Positions 31,725 to 42,100 of a stretch of DNA of 64,000 bases are shown one piece after another (position 1 is the stretch's first letter; each line of letters starts with the position of its first letter). The translations under genes and the position numbers were made by a program. The DNA is from Gaiellasilicea sp963749515 (lineage in GTDB: Bacteria > Actinomycetota > Thermoleophilia > Gaiellales > Gaiellaceae), in the NCBI GenBank assembly GCA_963749515.1, contig CAVVMR010000011.1:1-64000 (forward strand), read 5' to 3'. Under the pieces are notes generated by a model, which saw only the letters and a list, made by a program, of their open reading frames with translations, did no database searches and was not told where the DNA came from.

Positions 31725-32532
31725 GATGACTACAGCGGCGGCGGACGAGGGGACTCAGGCCGAAGACAGGCCACAACTCCTCTTTGTCATCCCTGCGTTC
31801 AACGAGGAAGAGAACCTGCCGACGCTCTTCGCCGACCTGGCGCAGACGAGCGAGCTGCTCGGCGTCGGGTCGCGGATCTTCATCGTCGACGATGGCTCGG
31901 CCGACGCGACGTCGACGCTCGTCGAGTCGTATGCCGGCCCGCTGCCGGTCGAGCTCGTCCGGCTCGAGGTGAACCAGGGTCCCGGCGCGGCTTTCCGGAC
32001 GGGCTTCATCTCGGCGCTCGGTTGCGCCGAGCCCGACGCGCTGATCGTCACGCTCGAGGCCGACACGACGAGCGATCTCGGCGCGCTGCCGCAGATGCTC
32101 GACGAGGTTCAGCGCGGCGCCGACGTCGTGCTCGCCGACTGGAGGATGGTGGGCGTCAGCGCTCACCGCCGCCTGCTGAGCGCAGCCGCCGGCTGGGTCG
32201 TGCGCCACAGCCTCGGGCTGGAGGCGACCACGGTTTCTTCGTTCTTCCGCGTCTACCGCGCGTCGACGCTCCAGGATGCGTCGACCCGCTACGGCGACCG
32301 TCTGATCCGTGAGCGCGGCTTTGCCTGCAAGGCCGAGCTGCTCGCGAAGCTCGCCGCGATGAACGCGCGCATCGTCGAGGTGCCCGTCTCGCTCGACTGG
32401 AGCAAGCGGAACGGCGAGAGCAAGATGCCGGTCTTCAAGACGATGCTCGCCTACTGGCGGATGCTCTTCCGCGAGCGCGCGGGCGCGCCCGAACCGATTC
32501 CGGCTGCACCTGAAGGCGCGCTCGGCGCATGA
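31711..32532 (+). CDS. GT2 glycosyltransferase, dolichyl-phosphate-mannose-synthase-like
   Basis: A 273-residue GT-A enzyme. VIPAFNEEENLPTLF begins the domain, FIVDDGSADATSTL binds nucleotide-sugar, and LEADTTSD is in the place of the DxD motif. The chain matches polyprenol-phosphate sugar transferases and lacks their C-terminal membrane segments. It likely loads a sugar onto a lipid carrier. GTG 31711 is the start. Its stop overlaps the next start by 4 bases (ATGA). Confidence 0.88.
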   Translation: MSTIEMTTAAADEGTQAEDRPQLLFVIPAFNEEENLPTLFADLAQTSELLGVGSRIFIVDDGSADATSTLVESYAGPLPVELVRLEVNQGPGAAFRTGFISALGCAEPDALIVTLEADTTSDLGALPQMLDEVQRGADVVLADWRMVGVSAHRRLLSAAAGWVVRHSLGLEATTVSSFFRVYRASTLQDASTRYGDRLIRERGFACKAELLAKLAAMNARIVEVPVSLDWSKRNGESKMPVFKTMLAYWRMLFRERAGAPEPIPAAPEGALGA

Positions 32533-33848
32533 CCCCGAGCGTCGGGATCGTCGGCGGCGGCATCCTCGGGATGACCGCCGCGTATCGCCTCGCGCAGGCA
32601 GGCGTGGCCGTCTCGCTGTACGAGCGCGCGCCGGACCTCGGCGGGCTCGTGGGGTCCTTCGACTTCGACGGCACGGCCGCCGATCGCTTCTACCACGTCG
32701 TCCTGCCGAGCGACGATCGGGTCGTCGGCCTCGCCGACGAGCTCGGCCTCGGCGACAAGTGGCGCTTCCAGCCGACGAGGGTCGGCTTCTACGGCGACGG
32801 ACGGCTCTTCTCGATGACCTCGCCGAAGGAGTTCCTCACCTTTCCTTTGCTCCGCCCGCACGAGCGCGTGCGGCTCGCGTCGTTCGTCGCCCGCTGCCAG
32901 CTGACCAAGGAGCACGACAAGCTCGATGACGAGCCCCTGCTCGACTGGCTCCAGCGCCACTGCGGCCGCGGCGTGGTCGAGAAGCTGTGGAAGCCGCTCC
33001 TCGACTCCAAGTTCGACGGCCAGTTCGACGACCTGCCCGCCACCTACATCTGGGCGCGCACGCGCCGGATGGGCTCCACGCGCGACAAGAGCGGTCGCGA
33101 GGTCATGGGCTGGCTCGACGGCGGCTACCAGACGATTATCGATGCCCTCGAGAAGAAGATCGTCGCCCTCGGCGGCGTTGTACACGCAGGGGCGACCGTC
33201 GAGCAGATCGCCGCCGAAGGCGGCCGCGCCGTCGGTGTCGTGGTCGACGGTCGCCTCCAGCGTTTCGATCATGTTCTCTGCAGCCTGGCGCCGCCGATGG
33301 CGCGCCGGGTCCTCGCGCCCGAGCTTGCCGAGCAGGCGCCGGCCGACCACTGCCGCTACCTCGGCGTCATTTGCCTGCTGCTCCGCGTCAAGCGGAGCGT
33401 CAGCCCGTATTACCACCTGAACATCACGGACCGGCGAGTCCCGCTGACGACGGTGGTAGAGACCACGCACGTGGTCGATCCAGAGCGTGTCGGGGGGCAC
33501 CTGCTCTACGTCTCAAAGTACGTCGACCCGGGACACCCGGATCACGAGGCCTCACCGGAGGAGCTCGAGCGGAAGTACATGACGTACGCCCGCACGATCT
33601 TCCCCGACCTGCGCGACGACGAGATCGTCTCGTCGGTCGTGCAGCGGGCGCGCGTGACCGAGCCGGTGCACCTCGTCGGCGGCGCCAAGCGCCTGCCCGA
33701 GATGTTCTCGGTGCCGGGGCTCTCGCTCGCATCGACCGCGCACGTCTACCCGGAGATCGTCAGCGGGCAGGCCGTGATCGGCGTCTCGAACCAGGTCGTG
33801 CCAGGCATTCTCGAGCGGCTCCCAGCCTTGCGGCAGGTCGCGGCATGA
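32529..33848 (+). CDS. FAD-dependent amine-oxidase-like oxidoreductase (UDP-galactopyranose-mutase relatives)
   Basis: A 439-residue flavoprotein. The dinucleotide-binding motif is VGIVGGGILGMTAAYRLA followed by YERAPDLGGLVGSF, and the C-terminal FAD strand is GLSLASTAHVYPEIVSGQAVIGVSNQ. Similar proteins in polysaccharide loci are annotated NAD(P)/FAD-dependent oxidoreductases or mutase-like; the reaction is unknown. Coupled to the GT2 gene by ATGA overlap, it probably acts on the same lipid-linked sugar. Confidence 0.85.
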   Translation: MTPSVGIVGGGILGMTAAYRLAQAGVAVSLYERAPDLGGLVGSFDFDGTAADRFYHVVLPSDDRVVGLADELGLGDKWRFQPTRVGFYGDGRLFSMTSPKEFLTFPLLRPHERVRLASFVARCQLTKEHDKLDDEPLLDWLQRHCGRGVVEKLWKPLLDSKFDGQFDDLPATYIWARTRRMGSTRDKSGREVMGWLDGGYQTIIDALEKKIVALGGVVHAGATVEQIAAEGGRAVGVVVDGRLQRFDHVLCSLAPPMARRVLAPELAEQAPADHCRYLGVICLLLRVKRSVSPYYHLNITDRRVPLTTVVETTHVVDPERVGGHLLYVSKYVDPGHPDHEASPEELERKYMTYARTIFPDLRDDEIVSSVVQRARVTEPVHLVGGAKRLPEMFSVPGLSLASTAHVYPEIVSGQAVIGVSNQVVPGILERLPALRQVAA

Positions 33849-33882
33849 CCGTCAACGACTTTTCCAGGCCCGGGAGGGGTTC

Positions 33883-34878
33883 ATGAAGAAAATCGGAGTA
33901 ACCGGAGCCGCCGGCTTTGTCGGCTCGCACCTGTGCGAGCGGCTGCTTGCGGAGGACTATGAGGTCGTCGGCGTCGACGACATGTCGTACGGCTCGATGG
34001 CGAACATGGAGCCGTTCCTGCACCACCGCGGCTTCAAGTTCGAGGTGCTCGACTGCACCCAGCGGCGACCGCTGCGCGCGGCCTTCGACGGCTGCGACGC
34101 GATCATGCACCTCGCGGCGAAGAAGATCCCGCGCTACGGCGGCACGCTCGCGACGCTCGAAGTCAACGTCACCGGCGTCAACGCGGCGTGCTCGGTTGCG
34201 CTCGCGCTCGACGCGGACGTGATCGTGACGTCGACCTCCGACGTGTACGGCGACGGAACCCCGCCCTACCGCGAGGACGGCCAGCTGGTGATCGGGCCGC
34301 CCACGTCGAAGCGCTGGGCCTACGCCGTTTCGAAGATGTACGACGAGCACCACGCGCTGGCGCTCGCCGACGAGCGCGACCTGAAGGTGACGATCCTGCG
34401 GCTCTTCAACGTTTACGGCCCCCGCAACCACCTCACCTGGTGGGGCGGACCGACCGTGACCTTCATCGAGTCGCTGCTGAGCGGCGAGGCCGTCGAGATC
34501 CACGGCGACGGCATGCAGACGCGGAGCTTCACGTACGTCGAGGACACCGTCGAGGGCTTCATGCGCGCACTCGAGACGCCAGAGTCCCGTGGCGAGGTGG
34601 TCAACATCGGCTCGACCGACGCGCTCTCGATCAGGTGCCTGGCGGAGAAGATCCAGGACAAGCTCGAGATCCCGCAGCCGCTTCGCGCAACCTTCATCGG
34701 CTACGACGAGATGCCCGGCAACTACCAGGACGTTCGCCACCGCATCCCGGACACGACGAAGGCGGAGACGCTGCTGGGCTTCCAGGCGAAGGTCTCACTC
34801 GAGGAGGGGTTGGAGCGCACGATCGACTGGCACCGCGAACAGCGGCTGCTCGACGCGCACGTCTCGGCTGGGGCCTGA
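33883..34878 (+). CDS. NAD-dependent epimerase/dehydratase (extended SDR)
   Basis: A 331-residue nucleotide-sugar enzyme. GVTGAAGFVGSH binds NAD, STSDVYG holds the catalytic Ser/Thr and YAVSKMYDE the Tyr-xxx-Lys pair; the C-terminal region includes RSFTYVEDTVEGF. It resembles UDP-glucose 4-epimerases and UDP-glucuronate epimerase/decarboxylases. A GGGAGGGG ribosome-binding site precedes ATG 33883. It supplies precursor sugars in the exopolysaccharide operon. Confidence 0.92.
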   Translation: MKKIGVTGAAGFVGSHLCERLLAEDYEVVGVDDMSYGSMANMEPFLHHRGFKFEVLDCTQRRPLRAAFDGCDAIMHLAAKKIPRYGGTLATLEVNVTGVNAACSVALALDADVIVTSTSDVYGDGTPPYREDGQLVIGPPTSKRWAYAVSKMYDEHHALALADERDLKVTILRLFNVYGPRNHLTWWGGPTVTFIESLLSGEAVEIHGDGMQTRSFTYVEDTVEGFMRALETPESRGEVVNIGSTDALSIRCLAEKIQDKLEIPQPLRATFIGYDEMPGNYQDVRHRIPDTTKAETLLGFQAKVSLEEGLERTIDWHREQRLLDAHVSAGA

Positions 34879-34904
34879 GACCTGCGCTCGACGGGGGGCA
34901 GGAC

Positions 34905-36074
34905 GTGAGATCGCGCGCGGCAACGATCGGGATCCTGGCGGCCGCACTGGCCGCACTGTCCTGCCTCGCCGTCTGGCCCGCCTTCAACGACCCCGTCGAG
35001 TGGACGCCCGACGCGCTCTACTACCAGGCGCGCGTGCTCGAGCTGCGCGGCGAGGACGACGCCCTCGACAAGGTCTTCGAGGGCCCGCTCGCGGCCGAGC
35101 TGCGCGAGCGCGACCCGGGACACACCGGCAACGAGGCGTGGGTCGACTACAACGAGCCGTTCTACGAGCGGCGGGTGGCGGTGCCGCTCGCCGCTGCGGC
35201 CATCTACCCCGTGACCGAGGAGCGCTCGCTCCTCGACCTCTCGCTGGTGGGCTACATCGCTGCGGTGCTCGCCCTCTTCGGCCTGCTCCTCCTGCGCTAC
35301 CGGACGGCCCTCGCCGCGGCAGTCGCCGCCGCGGCGGCGCTCCTACCGCCCCTGACCCACCACTCCTCCTTCCCGCTCACCGACAGCTGGGGGCTCGCAC
35401 TCGAGATCGTCGCGCTCGCCGCGGCAATCCTGGCGCTCGAGCGTGGGCTCGTATGGCTGCCGCTCTGGATCGGCGCGATCGGCCTGCTCGCGTTCACCCG
35501 CGACAGCACGTGGATCCCGATCCTCGCCGTCGGCTGGCTCGCCCTGCGCAGCCGCTCGCGGGTGCCGGTGACGCTCTTCGGGACCGGTCTTGCGGCCGCG
35601 CTCCCTGCCGTGCTCCTGTTCACGACACCTGTGCGCGACCTGCTCGCGCTGCTCGTGAACGACTCGGAGCCGTCCTCGGACACCTCGTGGGGATTCATCG
35701 CCGGCCACTACCCCGGCGCCCTCGTCGAGCTGCTCCGGGCGAACGTCGGCTTCCTTCGCCGCGGCGAGTGGTACACGGCGCTCTTCCTCGTCGGCGGAGT
35801 CGTTGCGCTGCTGCTGCTCGTCTGGCGCCGGCGCGAGACGAGAGACGCGCCGACGACGCTCATGACCGCCGGTGCGTTCCTTGCCCTCGGCTACGTGCTC
35901 GCGGCGCCCGTCTTCAGCGCCTTCCGGCTGGAGCTCGTCTTCGTCCCGATGGCCGCGTGGGGCGTGGCGCTCGGAGCGGAGCGAGTGGCTGCCCGGCTGG
36001 GCGAGCGCGACGGCGCGCTTGTGCGCCGGCTCGCCGGATTCGTCGAACCCCGCCGCATGGATAGGCCGGTCTGA
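34905..36074 (+). CDS. Multi-pass membrane protein, GT-C glycosyltransferase-like
   Basis: A 389-residue protein with about 9-10 hydrophobic segments. A long extracytoplasmic loop after the first segment (about residues 25-95) carries acidic residues (DPVEWTPDALYYQA), as in GT-C enzymes such as ArnT/PMT that take sugars from lipid carriers outside the membrane. I cannot assign a donor. The start GTG 34905 follows GGGGGGCAGG. It ends 76 bases before the giant secreted protein. Confidence 0.7.
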   Translation: MRSRAATIGILAAALAALSCLAVWPAFNDPVEWTPDALYYQARVLELRGEDDALDKVFEGPLAAELRERDPGHTGNEAWVDYNEPFYERRVAVPLAAAAIYPVTEERSLLDLSLVGYIAAVLALFGLLLLRYRTALAAAVAAAAALLPPLTHHSSFPLTDSWGLALEIVALAAAILALERGLVWLPLWIGAIGLLAFTRDSTWIPILAVGWLALRSRSRVPVTLFGTGLAAALPAVLLFTTPVRDLLALLVNDSEPSSDTSWGFIAGHYPGALVELLRANVGFLRRGEWYTALFLVGGVVALLLLVWRRRETRDAPTTLMTAGAFLALGYVLAAPVFSAFRLELVFVPMAAWGVALGAERVAARLGERDGALVRRLAGFVEPRRMDRPV

Positions 36075-36085
36075 ACTTCCGGCCC

Positions 36086-36114
36086 TTGTCCCTTTTGGCG
36101 TCACAAGAGATAAC
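36086..36114 (+). promoter_or_regulatory. Promoter before the giant secreted protein
   Basis: TTGTCC (36086-36091) and GATAAC (36109-36114) are 17 bases apart in an AT-richer patch, 37 bases before ATG 36151. Confidence 0.45.
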
Positions 36115-36150
36115 AAAGGTTCCGGCGAGCGGCCGCCGGGCGGACTGACC

Positions 36151-39100
36151 ATGCGGAGAACTGCGACCCATACAAATCGGCTCTGGCGAGGGATGCCCTC
36201 GTGGAAGCGCAGCCTGCTCGCGATGCTCGCGGTGCTGGCGGCGCTCGTCCAGCTCGGCGGCTCGAGTGCCGCTCCGGGCGACCCGCCGAACATCAACGGT
36301 GACTGGAGCGCCCCGTTCGCGTGGCCCATCGTCGCCGTTCACATGTCGCTGACGTCCACCGGCGAGGTCTTCGCGCTCGACGGCTTCGGCGCCGCCCTGA
36401 ACTCCGAGCGGGTCTGGAATCCGCAGACCGGCATCTTCACGTCGGTGCCGTACGGGCGCAACCTGTTCTGCGGCGGGCACGTGCAGCTCGCCGACGGCCG
36501 GACGCTCATCGTCGGGGGCCACATCGCCGCCTACGAAGGGCTCGCCGACACGACACTCTTCAACGCGAATACGGACACGTACTTCCGCGGCGCGGACATG
36601 GAGGAGGCGCGCTGGTACCCGACGGCGACGCAGATGCCCGACGGCAAGGTGCTCGTCTACGCCGGCGACCGGATCGTCCAGAACCGCCCCGGCCAGCCGC
36701 ACGCCCTCGAGGACGCGTCGGTCAACTCCCTGCCGGAGCTGTACAACCCGGCGAACAACACCTGGACGAGCCTGACGAGCGCGCAGCGTACGACGCCGCT
36801 CTACCCGCAGATGTTCGTCCTCTCGGACGGCAGGGTCATCGACGTCGGCCCCGACACGACGACGCGCATCCTGACTCCGGGATCGTGGACGTGGTCGACG
36901 CTGAACACGAGCCCGTTCGACGGTCACAGCGCCGTCATGTACCGGCCGAACAAGATCATGAAGTCCGGCACGTGGGCCGACCCCGACTTCGGGGGCCCGC
37001 TCGCCTACGACACGAACGGTCGCACGGCCGTGCTCGACATGGACGCTCCGAGCCCGACCTGGCGCGAGACCTCGCCGATGGGGCGCGGTCGCGCGTATCA
37101 CAACATGACTCTGCTGCCCGACGGGACGGTGCTCGCAAGCGGCGGCAGCTCACGTTCGGACGGCCTCGACCTGTCGAGGTCGGTCCTGCCCGCCGAGATC
37201 TGGAACCCGGACACGGAGACGTGGACGGAGGTCGACGCGCTTCAGAACGGACGCCAGTACCACTCGACGGCGCTGCTGCTGCCGGACGGGCGCGTGCTGA
37301 TGGCGGGCGGCGGCGCGGTGGGCGGCGGCACCGACATCAAGAACGGCGAGATCTACTCGCCGCCGTACCTCTTCAAAGGCCCGCGGCCCCTGATCACGAG
37401 CTCGCCGGCCTCGATGTCCTACGGCGCGACCTTCGACGTGAACACGCCGAACGCGGCCCAGATCGCGAAGGTCTCGCTGATCCGCTCCCCGTCGGTGACG
37501 CACGCGTTGGACATGAACCAGCGCTTCCAGTTCCTCAACTTCACGCAGAGCTCGGGCAAGGTCACCGTGACGGCGCCGGCGAACTCCAACCTGGCCCCGC
37601 CCGGCGACTACCTGCTCTTCCTCGTCGACACGAACGGCGTGCCGTCGATCGGGTCGTTCGTCCGCCAGAACCCGGCTCCGCTCTCCGGTGACACGACGCC
37701 CCCGACCGTCTCGGTCACGGCGCCCACGAACGGAGCGACCGTGAGCGGCACGATTCAGGTCACCGCGAACGCCTCCGACAACGACGCGGTCGTCGGCGTC
37801 CAGTTCAAGCTCGACGGCGCCGACCTCGGCCCCGAGGACACGTCCGCGCCGTACTCGTTCACCTGGAGCACGACGACCGTGCCCAACGGCTCGCACACGA
37901 TCACCGCCGTCGCGCGCGATCCCTCCGCGAACGCTGCGACCTCCGCTTCCGTGCCGATCACGGTCACGAACAACAGCCCGCCGCCTGGGATCGTCGCCGC
38001 CTACGGCTTCGACACGGGCGCCGGCGCCGCGGTCACCGACGGGTCCGGCAACGGCAACAACGGCACGCTGACGAATGCGACCTGGGCCGGCGCGACCGCG
38101 GGACGGTTCGGCAACGCGCTCTCCTTCAACGGGACGAACGCCTCGGTGACGATCCCCGACTCGGCCTCGCTCGACCTCACGTCGGGCATGACGATCGAGG
38201 CCTGGATCAACCCGACTGCGCTCGGCAACACCTGGCGCACGGTGGCGATGAAGGAGCAGCCCGGCTACTACGCCTACGGCATGTACGCGAGCACCGGCGC
38301 CGGCACCGCCGTCCCGAGCGGCAACGGGATGATCGGCGCCGTCGACCGCGACGTCCGCGGGCCGGCGCAGCTGCCGCTGAACACGTGGACGCATCTGGCG
38401 ACGACCTACAACGGGAGCGTCCTGGCGCTGTACGTCAACGGCACGCAGGTGGCGACGCTCCTCGCCTCCGGCTCGATCTCGACCTCGGCCGGAGCGCTCA
38501 AGTTCGGCGGCAACGCGATCTGGGGCGAGTGGTTCGCCGGCCTGATCGACGAGCTGCGGGTCTACAACCGGGCTCTGACCGTTGCCGAGATCCAGGGAGA
38601 CATGACGCGGCCGGTGACGGGCGGCGATACGCAGGCGCCGTCGGTGCCGGGTTCGTTGGGGGCGGTGGGTTCGGTGGGGCGGGCGACGTTGTCGTGGTCG
38701 GCGTCGTCGGACAACGTTGGTGTGGTGCGCTACAACGTGCATCGGGGCACGAGTGCGGGTTTTGCGGTCTCGGTGGCAAACCGGATTGGGCAGCCTGCGA
38801 CGCCGGGCTTTGTCGATACGACGGCGCCGGGCAGCTACTTCTACAAGGTGACGGCCGAGGATGCGGCCGGCAACATCAGCGCTGTTTCGAATGAGGCGGC
38901 GGCGACGGTGTTGGCGGACACGACGGCGCCCAGCCAGCCGGTGGGGCTTTCCGGCTCGGTTGTCGGCAGCACCGTCAATCTCTCTTGGACTGCTTCTTCG
39001 GACAACGTCGGTGTCAGCCGCTACAACCTGCATCGGGCGACGAGCGCCGGCTTCACTCCGACTGCCGGTAACCGGATTGCGCAGCCGACGACGCCCAGCT

Positions 39101-42100
39101 ATGCCGATCCGGGGCTGGCGACGGGCAGCTACTTCTACAAGGTCACCGCCGAGGACGCGGCCGGCAACATCAGCGTCGTCTCGAACGAGGCTTCGGCGAC
39201 CGTCGCCGATGCCAGCCCGCCCAGCGCGCCCAGCTCGCTCGCTGCCAGCGTCGCCGGCAGCACCGTCAACCTCAGCTGGGCGGCGGCCACAGACAACGTC
39301 GGCGTCAGCCGCTACAACCTCCACCGCGGCAGCACCAGCGGCTTTGCCCCCAGCCCCGCCAACCGGATCGCGCAGCCGACCGGGCTCAGCTTCGCCGACA
39401 TCGGCGTCAGCCCCGGCAGCTACTTCTACAAGCTGACCGCCGAGGACGCGGCCGGCAACATCAGCCCCGTCTCCAACACCGCCAGCGCCACCGTCGCCGA
39501 CACCAGCGCGCCCAGCACACCGACAAACCTTGCCGCCACAGGCGGCGCCGGCCAGGCCAACCTGACCTGGACCGCCTCCACAGACAACGTCGGCGTCAGC
39601 CGCTACAACCTGCACCGGGCAACCAGCGCCGGCTTCACCCCCACCGCCGGCAACCGGATCGCACAACCCACCGGCACCGCCCACACAGACAGCGGCCTCG
39701 CCGCCGGCACCTACTACTACCGCGTCACCGCCGAAGACGCCGCCGGCAACCTCAGCCCCGCCTCCAACGAAGCCACCGCCACCACCAGCGCCCCACCGAT
39801 CACCGGCCTCGTCGCCGCCTACGGCTTCGACACCGGCAGCGGCACCAGCACCCCCGACCAATCCGGCAACACAAACAACGGCACCCTCAGCAACGCCACC
39901 TGGACAACCACCAGCAAATTCGGGCAAGCACTCAGCTTCAACGGCAGCAACGCCGCCGTCACCATCCCCGACCACAACACCCTCGACCTCACCACCGGCA
40001 TGACCCTCGAAGCCTGGGTCCGCCCCACCAACCTCGGCTCGAGCTACCGGACGGTCCTGATGAAGGAGCAGCCCGGGAGCATGTCGTACGGGCTGTACGC
40101 CAACACCTCCGGACCGCCCGTCGCGCCGGTCGGAGAGGTGTTCATCAACGGCTACCGGGACGCGAGCGGCACGACACAGCTGCCGTTGAACACGTGGACG
40201 CATCTGGCGACGACCTACAACGGCAACGTGCTGGCGCTCTACGTGAACGGCGTCCAGGCCGGTCAGCTCGTCATCGCCGGCTCGATGGTCGCGTCGACAG
40301 GACCGCTGAAGATCGGCGGCAACGCGATCTGGGGCGAGTGGTTCCAGGGCGAGATCGACGAGGTCCGCGTCTACAACCGCGCCCTCAGCGCCGGCGAGAT
40401 AACCGCGGACATGGCGATCTCGATCACGAATCCGGATGCATCGCCGCCGTCTGCTCCGGGCGCGCTGTCCGTCGTGGGTGCGCTGAGCTCCGCGCAGCTG
40501 TCGTGGGGCGCGGCGAGCGACAACGTCGGGGTCTCCCGCTACAACGTCCACCGCGGCACCAGCGCCGGCTTCACCCCCAGCGCCGGCAACCGCATCGCAC
40601 AGCCGACCGGTCTCTCGTACACCGACAACGTGGCGGCCGGGACGTACTTCTACCGGGTCATCGCGGAGGATGCGGCCGGCAACCTCGGGCCGGCCTCGAA
40701 CGAAGCTTCCGCCACCGTTGGCGATACGCAGGCGCCGTCGGTGCCGGGTTCGTTGGGGGCGGTGGGTTCGGTGGGGCGGGCGACGTTGTCGTGGTCGGCG
40801 TCGTCGGACAACGTTGGTGTGGTGCGCTACAACGTGCATCGGGGCACGAGTGCGGGTTTTGCGGTCTCGGTGGCAAACCGGATTGGGCAGCCTGCGACGC
40901 CGGGCTTTGTCGATACGACGGCGCCGGGCAGCTACTTCTACAAGGTGACGGCCGAGGATGCGGCCGGCAACATCAGCGCTGTTTCGAATGAGGCGGCGGC
41001 GACGGTGTTGGCGGACACGACGGCGCCCAGCCAGCCGGTGGGGCTTTCCGGCTCGGTTGTCGGCAGCACCGTCAATCTCTCTTGGACTGCTTCTTCGGAC
41101 AACGTCGGTGTCAGCCGCTACAACCTGCATCGGGCGACGAGCGCCGGCTTCACTCCGACTGCCGGTAACCGGATCGCGCAGCCGACGACGCCCAGCTATG
41201 CCGATCCGGGGCTGGCGACGGGCAGCTACTTCTACAAGGTCACCGCCGAGGACGCGGCCGGCAACATCAGCGTCGTCTCGAACGAGGCTTCGGCGACCGT
41301 CGCCGATGCCAGCCCGCCCAGCGCGCCCAGCTCGCTCGCTGCCAGCGTCGCCGGCAGCACCGTCAACCTCAGCTGGGCGGCGGCCACAGACAACGTCGGC
41401 GTCAGCCGCTACAACCTCCACCGCGGCAGCACCAGCGGCTTTGCCCCCAGCCCCGCCAACCGGATCGCGCAGCCGACCGGGCTCAGCTTCGCCGACATCG
41501 GCGTCAGCCCCGGCAGCTACTTCTACAAGCTGACCGCCGAGGACGCGGCCGGCAACATCAGCCCCGTCTCCAACACCGCCAGCGCCACCGTCGCCGACAC
41601 CAGCGCGCCCAGCACACCGACAAACCTTGCCGCCACAGGCGGCGCCGGCCAGGCCAACCTGACCTGGACCGCCTCCACAGACAACGTCGGCGTCAGCCGC
41701 TACAACCTGCACCGGGCAACCAGCGCCGGCTTCACCCCCACCGCCGGCAACCGGATCGCACAACCCACCGGCACCGCCCACACAGACAGCGGCCTCGCCG
41801 CCGGCACCTACTACTACCGCGTCACCGCCGAAGACGCCGCCGGCAACCTCAGCCCCGCCTCCAACGAAGCCACCGCCACCACCAGCGCCCCACCGATCAC
41901 CGGCCTCGTCGCCGCCTACGGCTTCGACACCGGCAGCGGCACCAGCACCCCCGACCAATCCGGCAACACAAACAACGGCACCCTCAGCAACGCCACCTGG
42001 ACAACCACCAGCAAATTCGGGCAAGCACTCAGCTTCAACGGCAGCAACGCCGCCGTCACCATCCCCGACCACAACACCCTCGACCTCACCACCGGCATGA

